A stretch of DNA of 64,000 nt from positions 1,364,001-1,428,000 of the forward strand of contig JAUJYN010000027.1 in assembly GCA_030737835.1 (NCBI GenBank), in the 5' to 3' direction. This DNA comes from Acorus gramineus. Its lineage: Eukaryota > Streptophyta > Magnoliopsida > Acorales > Acoraceae. A model generated the notes under the pieces. That model did not search any database. It saw only the letters and a program-made list of their open reading frames with translations, and had not been told where the DNA came from. Below are positions 10,507 through 24,276 of this stretch, piece after piece. Each line of letters begins with the position of its first letter. Position 1 is the first letter of the stretch. Both the position numbers and the translations under genes were made by a program.

Positions 10507-13352
10507 TGTCACGCCCCAGGGTGGCCGTCCCCGAGATGCAGCAATATATATAGTATCAACTATCAATACCTGAGGTCAACAAAGACTCCAACAACAACAC
10601 ACAAGGTGGCAAAGCAAGAATAATGATAACTGACTGAAAAGCGAAAGCATAATATATAAACAATGTCTGTAAACCAAAAACATTATTACAGACTCGAATA
10701 CACAATCACTGTCTTGTGAGAGCAAAGTCTAGTCAAAATAAAATACAACCTGTGCCACATGCACGATTTACAATACATAAAATTACTCTAGGACTGCTGA
10801 CAGCCTCTCACTCGCCACCTACCGGACAGAACACTCCACGCATATAAGACAACGCCACAAGGAAGCTCTAGCTCCACGCCCAATACTGCCCCTTAAAAGA
10901 AACAATATGCGAGGGGTGAGCTACAAGCTCAGTGAGTGGCTGGAAACCAAACACTATTACAACAATTCAATACTAAAGCAATTTCCTTTCAAGGAAGAAC
11001 ATGGGTAGAAACCCAATGGATAACAAGGTCACGCGGTGGTGCGACCAACCTCACCCTCACCCTCACTCCCGGAGGGAGACTCTTGGGACTCTTGGGGAGA
11101 GACCATACCGTTTGTCGAAGAGACGCGGAATTACTGGTCCACACAACACTACTGGATTATCTACATTAAGATCACTACCAAACGATGTCCTTTAACATCG
11201 TTACATAACCGGACCCAACAACTATGGGAATGGATGAACCACGAATGGGTCACCCGGTGACGTGACTTCAACTCATCCTCACCCTAGCCCCCGGAGGGGT
11301 GACCCTAGGGACTTTTGGGATCATCCTAATGCTCTACACCCTTCGTCATCTGGTAGCCCTCTCCCGGGTAGCCTCTACCTGGTATACTCCTATTATCAAT
11401 ACATCTACCGAACGCATCGGTAGTACCTACAGGTGGGAGCCCTCTGTCAAGACAACTTTAATGTCGGGTAGCTTCAACGCGTATCCGAAGAAGCGGAGAA
11501 CGATTCCACGCTCGCAATATCATCAGGTAGCCCTCTCCCATGTAGCCTCTACCTATCGGCCTTCCATGATCGGTACATCAGCCAGATGTGTACCACGATA
11601 CGTATCGGTAGCACCTACAAGTGGTGGCACCCAAACAGGATAGCTTCGACGCTGGGGTGTTTCGACACATGACGATGTCGGGAAGAAGCACCCTACGTTT
11701 GCAAAGCGAACCCTATGGGAAAGTCAACTACGCTCAATAATCACATATCGACTATAATGAATACTCTTGGACTCTCACACGAGTGCATCGCTCAGACGCG
11801 AGGGGTTACCTCTGCTCTCACACAGAAATAAGCCCAAGGCATATAACCCAACAGGCGGTACATATACGTGCCTAGCATGGGTAGGCCTAACTTAATGCCA
11901 AAGCTACCGGTTTAACAAAACCGATACAACAAATGAATTCTCCTAAATTCCATTCAAGTGCATCACACGGATGCAGGGGCGATTACACCGCTCGCGCACT
12001 AACTAATGAGGTACATCCCGACAGCGGGTAGTACCCACGCCTATTTTAGATAGGCCTAATTAGTTTTAACATGTGCATATATATAACAGGAGAATCATAT
12101 CATAGCTATGTGCATGAACCATATGCATGATCATCTAATAATTGTCTATTAGGGTATCCCCTAACATGGATTTACACCATAAACAACAAATCATACAACA
12201 TGCATACAAGGTATGACCCACTTAAACATGCATACAAGGCCATTAATCATATAAGCACACAAGGCATAACTTAAGCATGCGTTGGATATCACCAACTTAA
12301 AAGGGAAGGGTCAAGCGCGATCTCGTGCACTAACAGGTGCATGCCAATATTCCAAACGAACCTGAGTCGAGTAGGAAATCGCATCTACTTACTCAGTTCG
12401 TGCAGAGGGAGAGGGCGAGAGAGAGCTCATCATCTCTTGAAGTTGGTCATAGCTTTGTCCCATTCGCATGGGCGCAACAACTACACCACGCCCTCGAGTC
12501 TTATCGCAAGGGAATATTAGGCATGTGATCGTTATTAACCCAGACTTAATCATACTGGATATTCCAATTAATATGGTAGTATTACTCATAGGGACTACCT
12601 AAGGCATGCTTATTCTATACATTCATGAAAACCCGCATCACACATGCCCATACATAAAGGGCGCATGCATACATAATAGTTCACACATGAACATACATAG
12701 GCAAGTATATGGTAGAAAAGGGGGGTTCTACACAATATACAAGCTATACTAACCTAGCATCCAAATACTTAGCATATTATGGGTTAGACATGACCATACT
12801 ACTTATCTAATTAAGCAGTATAGTCAGGGTGCCCAACGGATGCGCGACGCACAACTACGTGCATCCAACGCTTCCCGAAGGGTTGGATCAAACCACTCAC
12901 CGATACCCGGATCGCCGCGCGTCCGGTCTACGAGATCTGCAAAACACAACCAATGATCCACAATTAAAATATGGAACCTCCTGACACTCATATAAGCCTA
13001 CTTCATGAAGACCCTAACTCCTGATACTTTCCACAACATGCATAACAACTTCTTGACACAATCGAGCAAAACTGCTAAGCCTGCTGCAACCAGCCCAACT
13101 AATGATCTCCACAGCACCAAATACACATCCACAAATTATGAAATAAATCATACACATTCTCTAACATGCTAGGATCATAATCCATGCAGACATTATAACC
13201 TAATTTTGCCTCTACAAGCCCAAAATAAATCACTTCATGAAACAGATCAATTCCTACGCGAATCTGGACAGACCATGCAAAATAGGTTCTAACTTACAAC
13301 ACAGATATCAAAATGACCCTAAATTTCATATATAACATCTAGACACATAGAT
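10507..13352 (-). repeat. Family B LTR fragment B0 with AT-rich intron-like part
   Basis: It begins at TGTCACGCCCC, the LTR right end read on the minus strand, and is broken at 13352 by B2. The 12937-13352 part is AT-rich and matches the reverse complement of solo LTR 2 around 36190-36640, unlike the CpG-rich sequence at that place in most copies. The micro-exon equivalent is at 12901-12936. The rest of the LTR was not found in the window. Confidence 0.8.
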
Positions 13353-15098
13353 TGTCACGCCCCAGGGCGGCCGTCCCCGAGACGTGGCAATAATGAAATA
13401 TCAGCTATCAATACCTGAGGTCAATAAAGACTCCAACAACAACACACAAGGTGGCAAAGCAAGGATAATGATAACTGACTGAAAAGCGGAAGCATAATAT
13501 ATAAACAATGTCTGTAAACCAAAAATATTATTACAGACTCGAATCCATAATCACTGTCCTGTGAGAGCCAAGTCTAGACCAATAAAATACAACCTATGCC
13601 ACATGCACGAATTACAATACATAAAATGTCTCTAGGACTGCTGACAGCCTCGCACTCGCCACCCGCCGAAGAACGCTCCACGCCCATAAGACCACGCCAC
13701 AGGGAAGCTCCAGCTCCATGCCCAACACTGCCCCTGAAAAGAAACAGTATGCGAGGGGTGAGCTACAAGCTCAGTGAGTGGCTGGAAACCAATCACCATT
13801 ACAACAGTTCAATGCTAACACAATTTCCTTTCAAGGAAAAACATGGGTAGAAACCCAATGGATAACAGGGTCACGCGGCGGCGTGACCAACCTCACCCTC
13901 ACCCTCACTCCCGGAGGAAGACTCTTGGGACTTTTGGGGAGAGACCATACCGTTAGTCGAAGAGGCACGAAATTACTGGTCCACACAACACTACTGGATC
14001 ACCAACCTCACCCTCACCCTCACTCCCGGAGGGAGACTCTTGGGTCTCTTGGGGAGAGACCATACCGTTGGTCGACGAGACCCGGAATTACTGGTCTACA
14101 CAACACTACTGGATCATCTACATCGAGATAACTGCCCAACGATGTCTTTGAACATCGATACGCAACCGGACCCAACAACTATGGGAACGGACGAACCACG
14201 AATGGGTCACGCGACGACGTGTCTTCACCTCATCCTCACCCTCACCCTTTACAGGTGACGTAGGACTTTTGGAGAGATTAGACTCCTCTACACCCTTGGT
14301 CCACCGGTAGCCCTTTCCCCGGGTAGTCACTACCTGGTATACTCCCACGATCAGTACGCTTCTGAACGCCTCGGTGGTACCTACGGATGGGAGCCCTCTG
14401 TCAGGACAACTTTTCCAACGTCAGGAAGTTCCTACATCGGATCCAACGAAGGGGAGAACGATTCCACGCTCGCAATATCATTCGTTAGCCCTCTCCCGGG
14501 TAGCCTCTACCTGGTATACCCCCACGATCAGTACATCTTGCCGCATGCATCGATAGTACCTACAGGTGGGGGCCCTCTGTCAGGACAGCTACAACCCGGA
14601 CCGCTTCAACACGGACGACATTGGGAGGAAACACTCCATGCTCACAAAGCAAACCCAATGGAAAAACAACTACTCTCGATAATCACATATCGATGATATC
14701 GAATACTATTGTACTCCCACACGGTTGCGTCGCTCGGACACAAGGGGGTTACCTCTGCTCTCACACAGAAATAATCCCAAGGCACATAACCCAACAGGCG
14801 GTTCATATACACGCCTAACACGGGTAGGCCTAGCTTATTGCCACAACTATCGGCTTAACAAAACCGATAAGATAATGAATTCTCCTGAATTCTAAACGAG
14901 TGCATCGCTCGGATGCACGGGGGTGATTACATCGCTAGCGCTCTAACTAATAAGGTACAACCCGACCACGGGTCATACCCACGCCTATTTCAGATAGGCC
15001 TATCAGTTTTAACCTGCGCATATATATATCCACGAGAATCATATCATAACTATGTGCATGAACCATATGCACAATCATCTAATAATTGACCATAAGGG
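13353..15098 (-). repeat. B2 3' LTR, part 1 of 3
   Basis: It starts at TGTCACGCCCC and runs to the B1 insertion. ATAAGGG precedes B1 and is repeated right after it (24723-24729), so the LTR resumes there. It includes a 115-bp tandem duplication at 13887-14116. Confidence 0.88.
13887..14116 (-). repeat. 115-bp tandem duplication inside family B LTR
   Basis: Two units start CCAACCTCACCCTC at 13887 and 14002 and each ends at CTACTGGATCA. The same two-unit state occurs in solo LTR 1 (about 28335-28570) and the B3 LTR (about 32680-32910). Other LTRs have one unit (10507, 15099, 21277, 35360 copies). It marks a subfamily. Confidence 0.85.
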
Positions 15099-18000
15099 TG
15101 TCACGCCCCAGGCTTCCCCGAGACGTGGCAATAATAAAATATCAGCTATCAATACCTGAGGTCAATAAAGACTCCAACAACAATACACAAGGCGGCAAAG
15201 CAAGATAATGATAACTGACTGAAAAGCGGAAGCATAATATATAAACAATGTCTGTAAATAAAAAACATTATTACAGACTCAAATACACAATCATTGTCCA
15301 GTGAGAGCCAAGTCTAGACCAAAGAATATACAACCTGTGCCACATGCATGATTTACAAAGCATAAAATGACTCTAGGAATGCTGACAGCCTCGCACTCGC
15401 CACTCGTCGGTAGAACGCTCCACGCCCATAAGACCACGCCACAGGAAAACTCCAGCTCCACGCCCAACACTGCCCCTGAAAAGAAACAATATGCGAGGGG
15501 TGAGCTACAAGCTCAGTGAGTGGTTGGAAACCAATCACCATACTACAGTTCAATACGTAAACAATTTTTTTCAAGGAAAACATGGGTGGAAACCCATGTT
15601 TAACTGGGTCACGCGGCGGCACGACCAACCTCACCCCCACCCTCACTCCCGGAGGGAGTCTTTTGGGACTTTTGGGGAGAGACCATACCGTCGGTCGAAG
15701 AGATCAGGATTTACTGGTCTACACAACACTACTGGATCATCTACATCTAGATAATTGCTCAAACGATGCCCTTAAACCTCGATTCAAGACCGGACCCAAC
15801 AACTATGGGAACGGTCGAACAACGAATGGGTCACGCGGCGATATTCTTCACCTCATCCTTACCCTCACTCCTAGAGGGAGACTTTTGGGACTTTTGGAAG
15901 AGATTTAGACCGCTCTCCACCAAAAGGGAGAACGATTCCCACGCCCACAACATCATTCGTTAACCCTCTCCCGGGTAGTATCTACAACCCGATCTCCTCA
16001 ACTCACCGCTCTACACCCTTGGTCCGCCAGTAGCCCTTTCACCGGGTAGCCTCTACCTGGTATACTCCCACGATCAGTACTCTTCCGAGTGCATCGGTGG
16101 TACCTACGGATGGGAGCCCTCTGTCAGGACAACTAAACCCGAGAAGTTCCTACATCGGATCCAACGAGGGGGAGAACGATCCCATGTTCGCAAAGAGAAC
16201 CCAATGGAAAACAACTACTCTCGATACTCACTTATCGAGATATCAAAACACAGGAATAACAACAATCAACACACTCATATTAACCTTAAAGTAGTCATAG
16301 TCCCTATACGGGAGTAATTACACAAGTTAGAGGGTCGTAACATCGCCGATCCACCCCACGCTCACCCTTTAGGGGTGTCATGGGTCTTTTGGAACAGACT
16401 AGACCGCTCTACACCCCTGGTCCACCCGGTAGCCTCTCCCACACTCCGTAGCCTCTACCTGGTATACTCCCATGATCAGCACTGTCCGACGCATCGGAGG
16501 TACCTACAGATGGGAGCCCTCTGTCAGGTCAACTTTCCAACGTCGGGGAGTCCCTACTCGGATCCAACCAAAAGGAGAAGACAGCCTACTCACGCGTATA
16601 CGATCCTCTTGGATCCGCCGACAACAATTTGTAACACTACTAATGTCATGAATTCTCAAGAATTCCTCCAGGGCGCATAACTAAGATGCGGGGAAACATA
16701 TATTATAACAACAAGGTTATAATATTCTCTAAGGCATGCTTATAACAATATAATCTCATTTTGATTTAATTAAATTAACTAAATGGGAAGCATGCATAGA
16801 TCGGGGCTTTCCAATCAAGGGACATGGTGTCTAGGCATGTATGGGCCTCTATACATGATATATGGATGCATATCCCTAGCATACAAGGTCTAATGTGGCA
16901 TGGTTACATCATATTAATCATGCATTAACATGGTATCTACATATTATAGCTAGGGGGCCCCATCGATGCGCGACGCGCGTCTATGCGGGTCGAGCACATC
17001 CCTAGAGAGGGGGGGGGGGGGATTGGAATCGAACCACTCACCATACGACCCGGGACCTCGCGCATCCCATCCGACGAGATCTGCAAGGTAGGGGCATCCA
17101 ATTTGGTGAGTAACAACACAATTTACACATAGAAATCATTAGAAATACCAAATACTCGAACAAGCATGCATACGGACTCGCACGCATGTACGAACGCGAG
17201 TTTGAGTGCCCCGACACCTACTCGAACCCTCGGGCAGCCACACGCATTGCCCCCCACACGCGCACACACGCATACGAACGCACGCACGCACCCCAGCACC
17301 TTCGGCGCACCGCCGCGCGCCTGCCCGCCGCACCGCGCGTCCAGCCCACCTCGTACCCACGCGCACGCCCCAGCACGCGCACGCATGCGCACTCTCGCGC
17401 GCGCGCACTGGTCCCCAGCCCCGCGCCCAGGCGCACTGCACCGCGCTCGCGCACGCTCGCGCGCGCACCCCCGCTCGCACCCGCGTGCCCACTCCGCGCG
17501 CACCCGCGCACTCGCGCGCACGCGCCCGCGCGCGTCTGCGCTCCCGCCAGCACCTGCCTGCGCCCGCCTGCGCCCGCGCTTGCGCGCGCACACGCGCAGA
17601 CAACCCCAAACGCGCCCCAGCCAACCCTTACCCCTTTTTAACCCTCCCCAACCCCTCACACACACTCTAACCCCTATGCATAGCATGCATGACCTCCCCA
17701 ACCATCCCAACAACCTTAAAAATCAAAAAGAAGGGGAAGAGGACTTACCCAAAAGAGGGAAACGGAAAGGGGGAGGTGCGGGGCTTTCGACGCGCCCACG
17801 GCCACCTCAACCACCACCATCAACACCACCACCTTCATCCTCTCCTCAGCCTCCTTCTTGGCTGCAAATCAGGGGGGGGAGGATCATGAGGGGGAGCCTG
17901 AGAGAAGAGAAGATCAACAACAACAACACATGAACAACCCTTCTCATCTTTCTTCACCTTCTCCTTCTCTTTGGGACATTAAAACAAACACCTAGGGGGG

Positions 18001-18539
18001 GCTTTGAAAAGAGAGAAGAGAGGGCCAAGAAATGGACGTGGGATTGAGAGGGAGAGAGAGAGAGAGAGAGAAGATATTTGTTGCAACTAAATATCTAAGG
18101 AATGGAAATGACCAAATCATCCTTTGACTTGAAATTTTGCGCATGCTTCACTACAACAGCCATAATTTCCTCAATATAGCTCCGAATTGGACAATTCCAA
18201 TTCCATTGGAAAGCTAAGAAGGTTTTCTACAACTTTCATGTTTATTCCAAAATTAGAGCTAAACATAGAACAGGGCTGCTGCCAGAATTTCCCTCCTCGG
18301 GGTATACTTGGAAAAATACCCATAACTTTTACTACAAGAATCCAGTTGACCTAATTCCACTTTTGTACGAAAGCTAACTCAAAACTGGACATCTCATAAT
18401 AAAATCATATTTAAACCTCTTCATCTTGGATTTTAACAAAATCAAATCCAAATACCAAATTGGAAATACATAACTTCGAGGAAAAAAATTATGTAGCCAA
18501 ATTTTCAATCAGAGCGCTCCAAATGACACAGGCACAACA
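15099..18539 (-). repeat. 3' LTR of B1
   Basis: It runs from TGTCACGCCCC to ...GACACAGGCACAACA and reads TGTTGTGCC on the element strand. It has a CpG-rich block at about 17215-17610, a micro-exon equivalent at 17042-17080, a poly-G run near 17010-17022 and a GA microsatellite near 18045-18071. The right-hand third resembles family B and the middle resembles family A, so the LTR looks mosaic. Confidence 0.92.
17205..17620 (-). repeat. CpG-rich GCGC/TGCG simple-sequence block
   Basis: Alternating purine-pyrimidine GCGC, GCAC and CGCG words run for about 400 bp. Several frames stay open for 110-250 codons on both strands, as expected of sequence poor in A and T. The translated products are arginine/alanine or histidine/threonine repeats with no domain. 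The block sits upstream of the conserved acceptor on the element strand. Confidence 0.8.
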
Positions 18540-18556
18540 TTCTTCCCCCCTTAGGA
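18540..18556 (-). promoter_or_regulatory. Polypurine tract of B1
   Basis: The minus strand reads CCTAAGGGGGGAAGAA, adjoining the LTR start TGTTGTGCC. It is nearly the same tract as in A1 and A2. Confidence 0.88.
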
Positions 18557-18599
18557 AATTTAGTCCTCGAAATTTAAGGAAACCCAAAGGGAAGTCCGA

Positions 18600-20200
18600 A
18601 TATAGCAAGTATCACGCATAGACCTTTTGCTCCCAAGCGGTCTTTGCACCGGACTGGCGCTACCAACACACTATAATCAAAGGAACGGTCTTAGCGTGGA
18701 GCCTCTTCTCATGCTGGTCTCTGACCTCGATCCACTGCTCCATGAACGACAAATCCAGCTCGAGAATGAGATAGTCGAACTGAATGACTGAGCAGGATCG
18801 TGGACATAACGCCTCGGTCATGAGACAAGGACGACGTCGTGGGCATGAGCCAGCTGTGGGGGGAAAGGCTACATGATAAGCCACCTCCCCAATCCACTCA
18901 ATGACGAGAAACAGTCCCATTAAAGAGCCAACTTAGCTTGTCCCGAACGTCAAAACAGAGGGTGCCCTTAAACCAGGACACCTTCTTGAAAATATGATCG
19001 CCAAACCCAAAGGTAAGCTCCTGGCGACGATGACCTGGGTAGCCCTTCTATCGGTTCTGGGAGGTGCAGATGTACACACGAACCAACCTGGCCACCGCAA
19101 GGTCAAACAACTAACTTATGGCCCCTCCAACTGGCGCTGCTCAACCGTCCCAACACAAAGGAGGTATAAAACTACGCCTGTAGAGTGCCTTCTACAAATC
19201 CATCTGGGTGCTCGAATGGCAGTTGTCTTGCAGGCATACCCCAACAAATGGGTGGTGCCTCACCCAACTGCCCTCATCATCGAGCACGCAGGCACTTAGC
19301 ATGTCCTCCAAGGTCTGAATCGTCCTCTTTGTCTGGCTGTCCATCGGCGATGAAACGCTATACTTAAATGGAGGCTCGCGCCAAAGGCAGCACCACAACC
19401 TCAAAGTAACCCTCGTGTCTCAACCGAAAATAGCGCCGACTGGAGTGCCATGTAGACGAACAATCGCGAAGGTGAAAACCCACGTCAAGGCATCCAGAGA
19501 CTCAATCAGTCGGATTAGGGAGGGAAGCGCGGACTTAGTCAGTCGGTTAATGATCACCTAGACGGCGTCGTGACCCGAACGTGACATTAACGAGTCTGCA
19601 ACAATCCCTGATAACCCATTCCCACGTCCACTGAGGAATCTCGATGGACTGACGCTTTCCACTCAATGATGATTCTCGAACTTTGCCTGAGGGCATGCCA
19701 ACCTAGGGAAACAAGGTCACCCATATCACCTTTTCATCGCACTACTAGCAATCTCTATGAAGACTACCTCAAAGTAGTCCACGGAAGCCCAATAAAACTT
19801 TTGAGATCCACGAAGGCATCCGGCGCATTCGTCAACCCCGACAGCAGTACTTAAAACTCGTAGTGCCTGAACGGTCACGAAAGGCCATCTACGGGATGTC
19901 CAACTCCCGGATCTTCGACTTGTGGTACCCTTGTGCGAAGATCGATCTAAGAGAAGACACTGGCTCCCAGAGCTGGTCAAATAGATCATCGATTCGCGGC
20001 AAGGGTAATTGATCTTCAACCTCCACGGGGAGATCAAAACAACACCTCGAACAATTAAGTCCAGATTCTGCTCCTCGAGCATGGTTGGCGCTCATGATGA
20101 CACTTACACGCTTGGTAAGCCGCTCAACCGCACTTAATCCACAAGACACGCAATAAGGGGTCGTCGGACCTCGACAATGCCTATGCGACGTCATCTATCT
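18600..20200 (-). pseudogene. pol: Degenerate pol remnant of B1
   Basis: Scattered minus-strand frames resemble A1 pol in reverse coordinate order. At 18660-18920 there is an integrase tail (EWIGEVAYHVAFPP, EKRLHAKTV) ending at TAG 18660-18662, where A1 has the Gln of VRWQHRSG. At 19192-19404 is the integrase core ([16 protein letters not shown]) with Lys for the catalytic Glu. Near 19750 the RT active site reads VVFIEIAS with no aspartate pair. At about 19970-20010 is [12 protein letters not shown]. The protein cannot be made. The stop and the RT lesion recur in B2 and B3. Confidence 0.85.
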
Positions 20201-20329
20201 GATAGGGCGGTTGAGTCCCATCACGAACGCTAGCATCGCGTCTCCTTATTTGCGACCAATGTGGGGCAAAACACGACAGTATCCACAACTGTGCTTCACA
20301 TGCCGCCAGAGATAGGTCGCTCATCTATA

Positions 20330-20880
20330 ACCATTGGAACTCCAACATCCTGCACTCCATGGGCAGATTCATCACGGGGAGTCCACGCTCTCGACATCAT
20401 TTAGCAGCACTCTCCCGGTGTGGCCTCTACCTGGTAGCCTCCCAAGCCCGCTATCTCTGCCATATGGGCGCACCAACAAGCATAGCATCTGGGAGCACCT
20501 CACAGGGCTCTGGCCTCAACCGGGTAGCTACAACACACAATGATATATCGAAGCAACTCCAGATGCCACTGTGGAACCCTGTTCACAAGTAATCGCCCAC
20601 CAAGCTGCAATAGGATGAACCCAATCCCCATCGTACGCATCACCACTCGCCACAGCACCTTCCAAGTGAGAGGGAAAAATCCACCATCAATTTGATGCTT
20701 CAAAGGTATTCCTTGACTGGGAAAAGAAACCTTGGGAGGGCACCATGAGGTCCCGATATAGGATATCCCGACAACCAAACAAGGAACACGGAGTACCCTA
20801 GCCCGGGTCTCAACGCTGACCCTGCAAGGCCCCTTAATCCTAAGTAGGAAGACTAGAAGAAGACATCACCCCTTAATGAG
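20330..20880 (-). repeat. LTR-derived filler inside B1 interior
   Basis: The part from 20390 resembles the family B LTR (CATCATTT...CTCTCCCGG...CTCTACCTGG), and 20685-20870 matches the 115-bp LTR module and its flank. The A2 interior at 57771-57980 holds the same flank, TTTGATGCTTC..GGTATTCC, with the same TAGAAGAAGACATCACC end. Part of gag/protease has been replaced by LTR sequence in both elements. Confidence 0.7.
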
Positions 20881-21139
20881 CAATACCCCATATCCTCAAC
20901 ACTTGAAACTGGCGCCGCACGCGAACTCCATGGTTACCAGCGATACCGATACACGGGAAAGAGCTCCATTATTGAGACGCAATCCATACCTTAGAAATTG
21001 TGACCAATTCATCACTATCACACTACTAGGCTAGAATCTCCTACCCAAACCTTAATCCCGCACAAGAGATCTAACAACTGACCCTAACCAGTCGACCCAG
21101 TCGACAACTTAAGGGTGGGTCCAGGGGGTCACGTCCACG

Positions 21140-21160
21140 TCAACGGATGCGAGGAGGCAT
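21140..21160 (-). pseudogene. gag: gag start of B1, stop after six codons
   Basis: An ATG at 21160 starts MPPRIR then TGA (21140-21142). A1 and A2 start MPPRRG at the matching place. B4 has ATG 50288 and MPLRIC then TGA. The upstream leader, GGTTGCTGAC before ATG, is also shared. The stop is inherited rather than private to this copy. Confidence 0.75.
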
Positions 21161-21257
21161 GTCAGCAACCTAAGATAACTTCTAAAACAAGAGTACTCGG
21201 ATGACAATCCTATGACTCATCATCTATACGACTAGACTTAGGCTCTGACAGGACCAG

Positions 21258-21269
21258 GCTCTGATACCA
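21258..21269 (-). promoter_or_regulatory. Primer binding site of B1
   Basis: The plus strand reads GCTCTGATACCA, that is TGGTATCAGAGC on the element strand, just outside the LTR end at 21277. It is the same iMet-tRNA site as in A1. Confidence 0.93.
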
Positions 21270-21276
21270 ACTTGGT

Positions 21277-24240
21277 TATCACGCCCCAGGCGTCCCAGAG
21301 ACGTGGCAATAATAAAATATCAGCTATCAATACCTGAGGTCAATAAAGACACCAACAACAATACACAAGGCGGCAAAGCAAGATAATGATAACTGACTGA
21401 AAAGCAAAAGCATAATATATAAACAATGTCTGTAAATCAAAAACATTATTACAGACTCGAATACACAATCACTGTCCTGTGAGAGCCAAGTCTAGACCAA
21501 AGAAAATACAACCTGTGCCACATGCACGATTTACAAAGCATAAAATGACTCTAGGAATGCTGACAGCCTCGCACATGCCACCCGCCGGCAGAACGCTCCA
21601 CGCCCATAAGACCACGCCACAGGAAAGCTCCAGCTCCACGCCCAACACTGCCCTGAAAAGAAACAGTATGCGAGGGGTGAGCTACAAGCTCAGTGAGTGG
21701 TTGGAAACCAATCACCATACTACAGTTCAATACATAAACAATTTCCTTTCAAGGAAAACATGGGTGGAAACCCATGGATAACTGGGTCACGCGGCGGCGC
21801 GACCAACCTCACCCCCACCCTCACTCCCAGAGGGAGTCTTTTGAGACTTTTGGGGAGAGACCATACCGTCGGTCGAAGAGACCCGGATTTACTGGTCTAC
21901 ACAACACTACTGGATCATCTACATCTAGATAATTGCTCAAACGATGCCTTTAAACATCGATTCAAGACCGGACCCAACAACTATGGGAACGGTCGAACAA
22001 CGAATGGGTCACGCGGCGATATTCTTCACCTCATCCTTACCCTCACTCCTGGAGTGAGACTTTTGGGACTTTTGGAAGAGATTTAGACCGCTCTCCACCA
22101 AAAGGGAGAACGATTCCCACACCCGTAACATCATTCGTTAACCCTCTCCCGGGTAGTATCTACAACCCGATCTCCTCAACTCACCGCTCTACACCTTTGG
22201 TCCACCGGTAGCCCTTTCCTCGGGTAGCCTCTACCTAGTATACTCCCACGATCAGTACTCTTCCGAGTGCATCGGTGGTACCCACAGATGGGAGCCCTCT
22301 GTGAGGACAACTAAACCCGAGAAGTTCCTACATCAGATCCAACGAGGGGGAGAACGATCCCATGTTCGCAAAGCGAACCCAATGGAAAACAACTACTCTC
22401 GATACTCACTTGTCGAGATATCAAAACACAGGCATAACAACAACCAACACACTCATATTAACCTTAAAGCAGTCATAGTCCCTATACGGGAGTAACTACA
22501 CAAGTTAGAGGGTCGTAACATCGCCGATCCACCCCACGCTCACCCTTTAGGGGTGTCATGGGTCTTTTGGGACAGACTAGACCGCTCTCCACCCCTGGTC
22601 CACCCGGTAGCCTCTCCCACACTCCGTAGCCTCTACCTGGTATACTCCCACGATCAGCACTGTCCGACGCATCGGAGGTACCTACGGATCAGAGCCCTCT
22701 GTCAGGTCAGCTTTCCAACGCCGGGGAGTCCCTACATCGGATCCAACCAAAAGGAGAAGACAGCCTACTCACGCACGTACGATCCTCTTGGATCCGTCGA
22801 CAACGATTTGTAACACTACTAATGTCATGAATTCTCAAGAATTCCTCCAGGGCGCATAACTAAGATGCAGGGAAACATATATTATAACAACAAGGTTATA
22901 ATATTCTCTAAGACATGCTTATAACAATATGCTCTCATTTTGATTTAATTAAATTAAACTAAATGGGAACATGCATAGATCGGGGCTTTCCAATCAAGGG
23001 ACATGGTGTCTAGGCATGTATCGGCCTCTATACATGATATATGGATGCATATCCCTAGCATACAAGGTCTAATGTGGCATGGTTACATCATATTAATCAT
23101 GCATTAACATGGTATCTACATATTATAGCTAGGGGGCCCCATCGATGCGCGACGCGCGTCTATGCGGGTCGAGCGCATCCCTAGAGAGGGGGGGGGGGGA
23201 GATTGGAATCGAACCACTCACCTTACGACCCGGGACCTCGCGCATCCCATCCGATGAGATCTGCAAGGTAGGGGCATCCAACTTGGTGAGTAACAACACA
23301 ATTTACACATAGAAATCATTAGAAATACCAAATACTCGGACAAGCATGCATACGGACTCGCACGCATGCGAGCACGCACGTACGCACGCGAGTCCGAGTG
23401 CCCCGACACCTACCCGAACCCTCGGGCAGCCACACGCATGGCCCCCCGCACGCATACGCACGCACGCACGCGCCCCAGCACCCTCGGCGCACTGCCGCGC
23501 ACCTGTCTGCGCGCCCAGACGCGCTGCCACGCGCGTGCGTACGCTCGCGCGCGCCCGCGCGCACCGCGCGTCAAGCCCAGCGTGTACCCACGCGCAGCAC
23601 CCTGCGTGCACGCCCCAGCACGCGCACGCACGCGCGGGCCCGCAGTGGTCCCTAGCCCCACGCCCAGGTGCACTGCTCCGCACGCGCGCGCGCCCGCGCG
23701 CACCCCCGCTCGCGCCAGCACCCGCGCGCACCCCCACGCCCACTCCGCGCGCACCCGCGCACGCACCTGCGTGCGCCCTCCTGCACCCGCCTGCGCGCGC
23801 GCCTGCGCGCACACACGCGCAGACAACCCCTTTTTAACCCTCCCCAACCCCTCACACACACTCTAACCCCTATGCATAGCATGCATGACCTCCCCAACCA
23901 TCCCAACAACCCTTAAAAATCAAAACAAGGGGAAGCGGACTTACCAAAAGAGGGAAACGGAAAGAGGGAGGTGCGGGGCTCTCGACGCGCCGACGGCCAC
24001 CTCAACCACCACCAACAACACCACCACCTTCAGCCTCTCCTCAGCCTCCTTCTTGGTTGCAAATCAGGGGGGGGAGGATCATGAGGGGGAGCTTGAGAGA
24101 AGAGAAGATCAACAACAACAACACATGACAACCCTTCTCTTCTTCCTTCACCATCTCCTTCTCTTTGGGGAATTAAAACAAACACCTAGGGGGGGCTTTC
24201 AAAAGAGAGAAGAGAGGGCCAAGAATGGACGTGGGATTGA

Positions 24241-24276
<36 letters not shown>

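Noticed and set aside
17010..17022. Long poly-G/C runs near the micro-exon as assembly gaps
   Set aside because: A run of 8-13 G or C occurs at the same place in most LTRs (for example 23188, 34578, 46096, 48067, 63393), so it belongs to the LTR. Exact lengths are uncertain.
17123..17933. Open frames in the B1 CpG-rich blocks (also 23303-23916)
   Set aside because: Same composition effect. Frames are not conserved in sequence or length between the two LTRs of B1.
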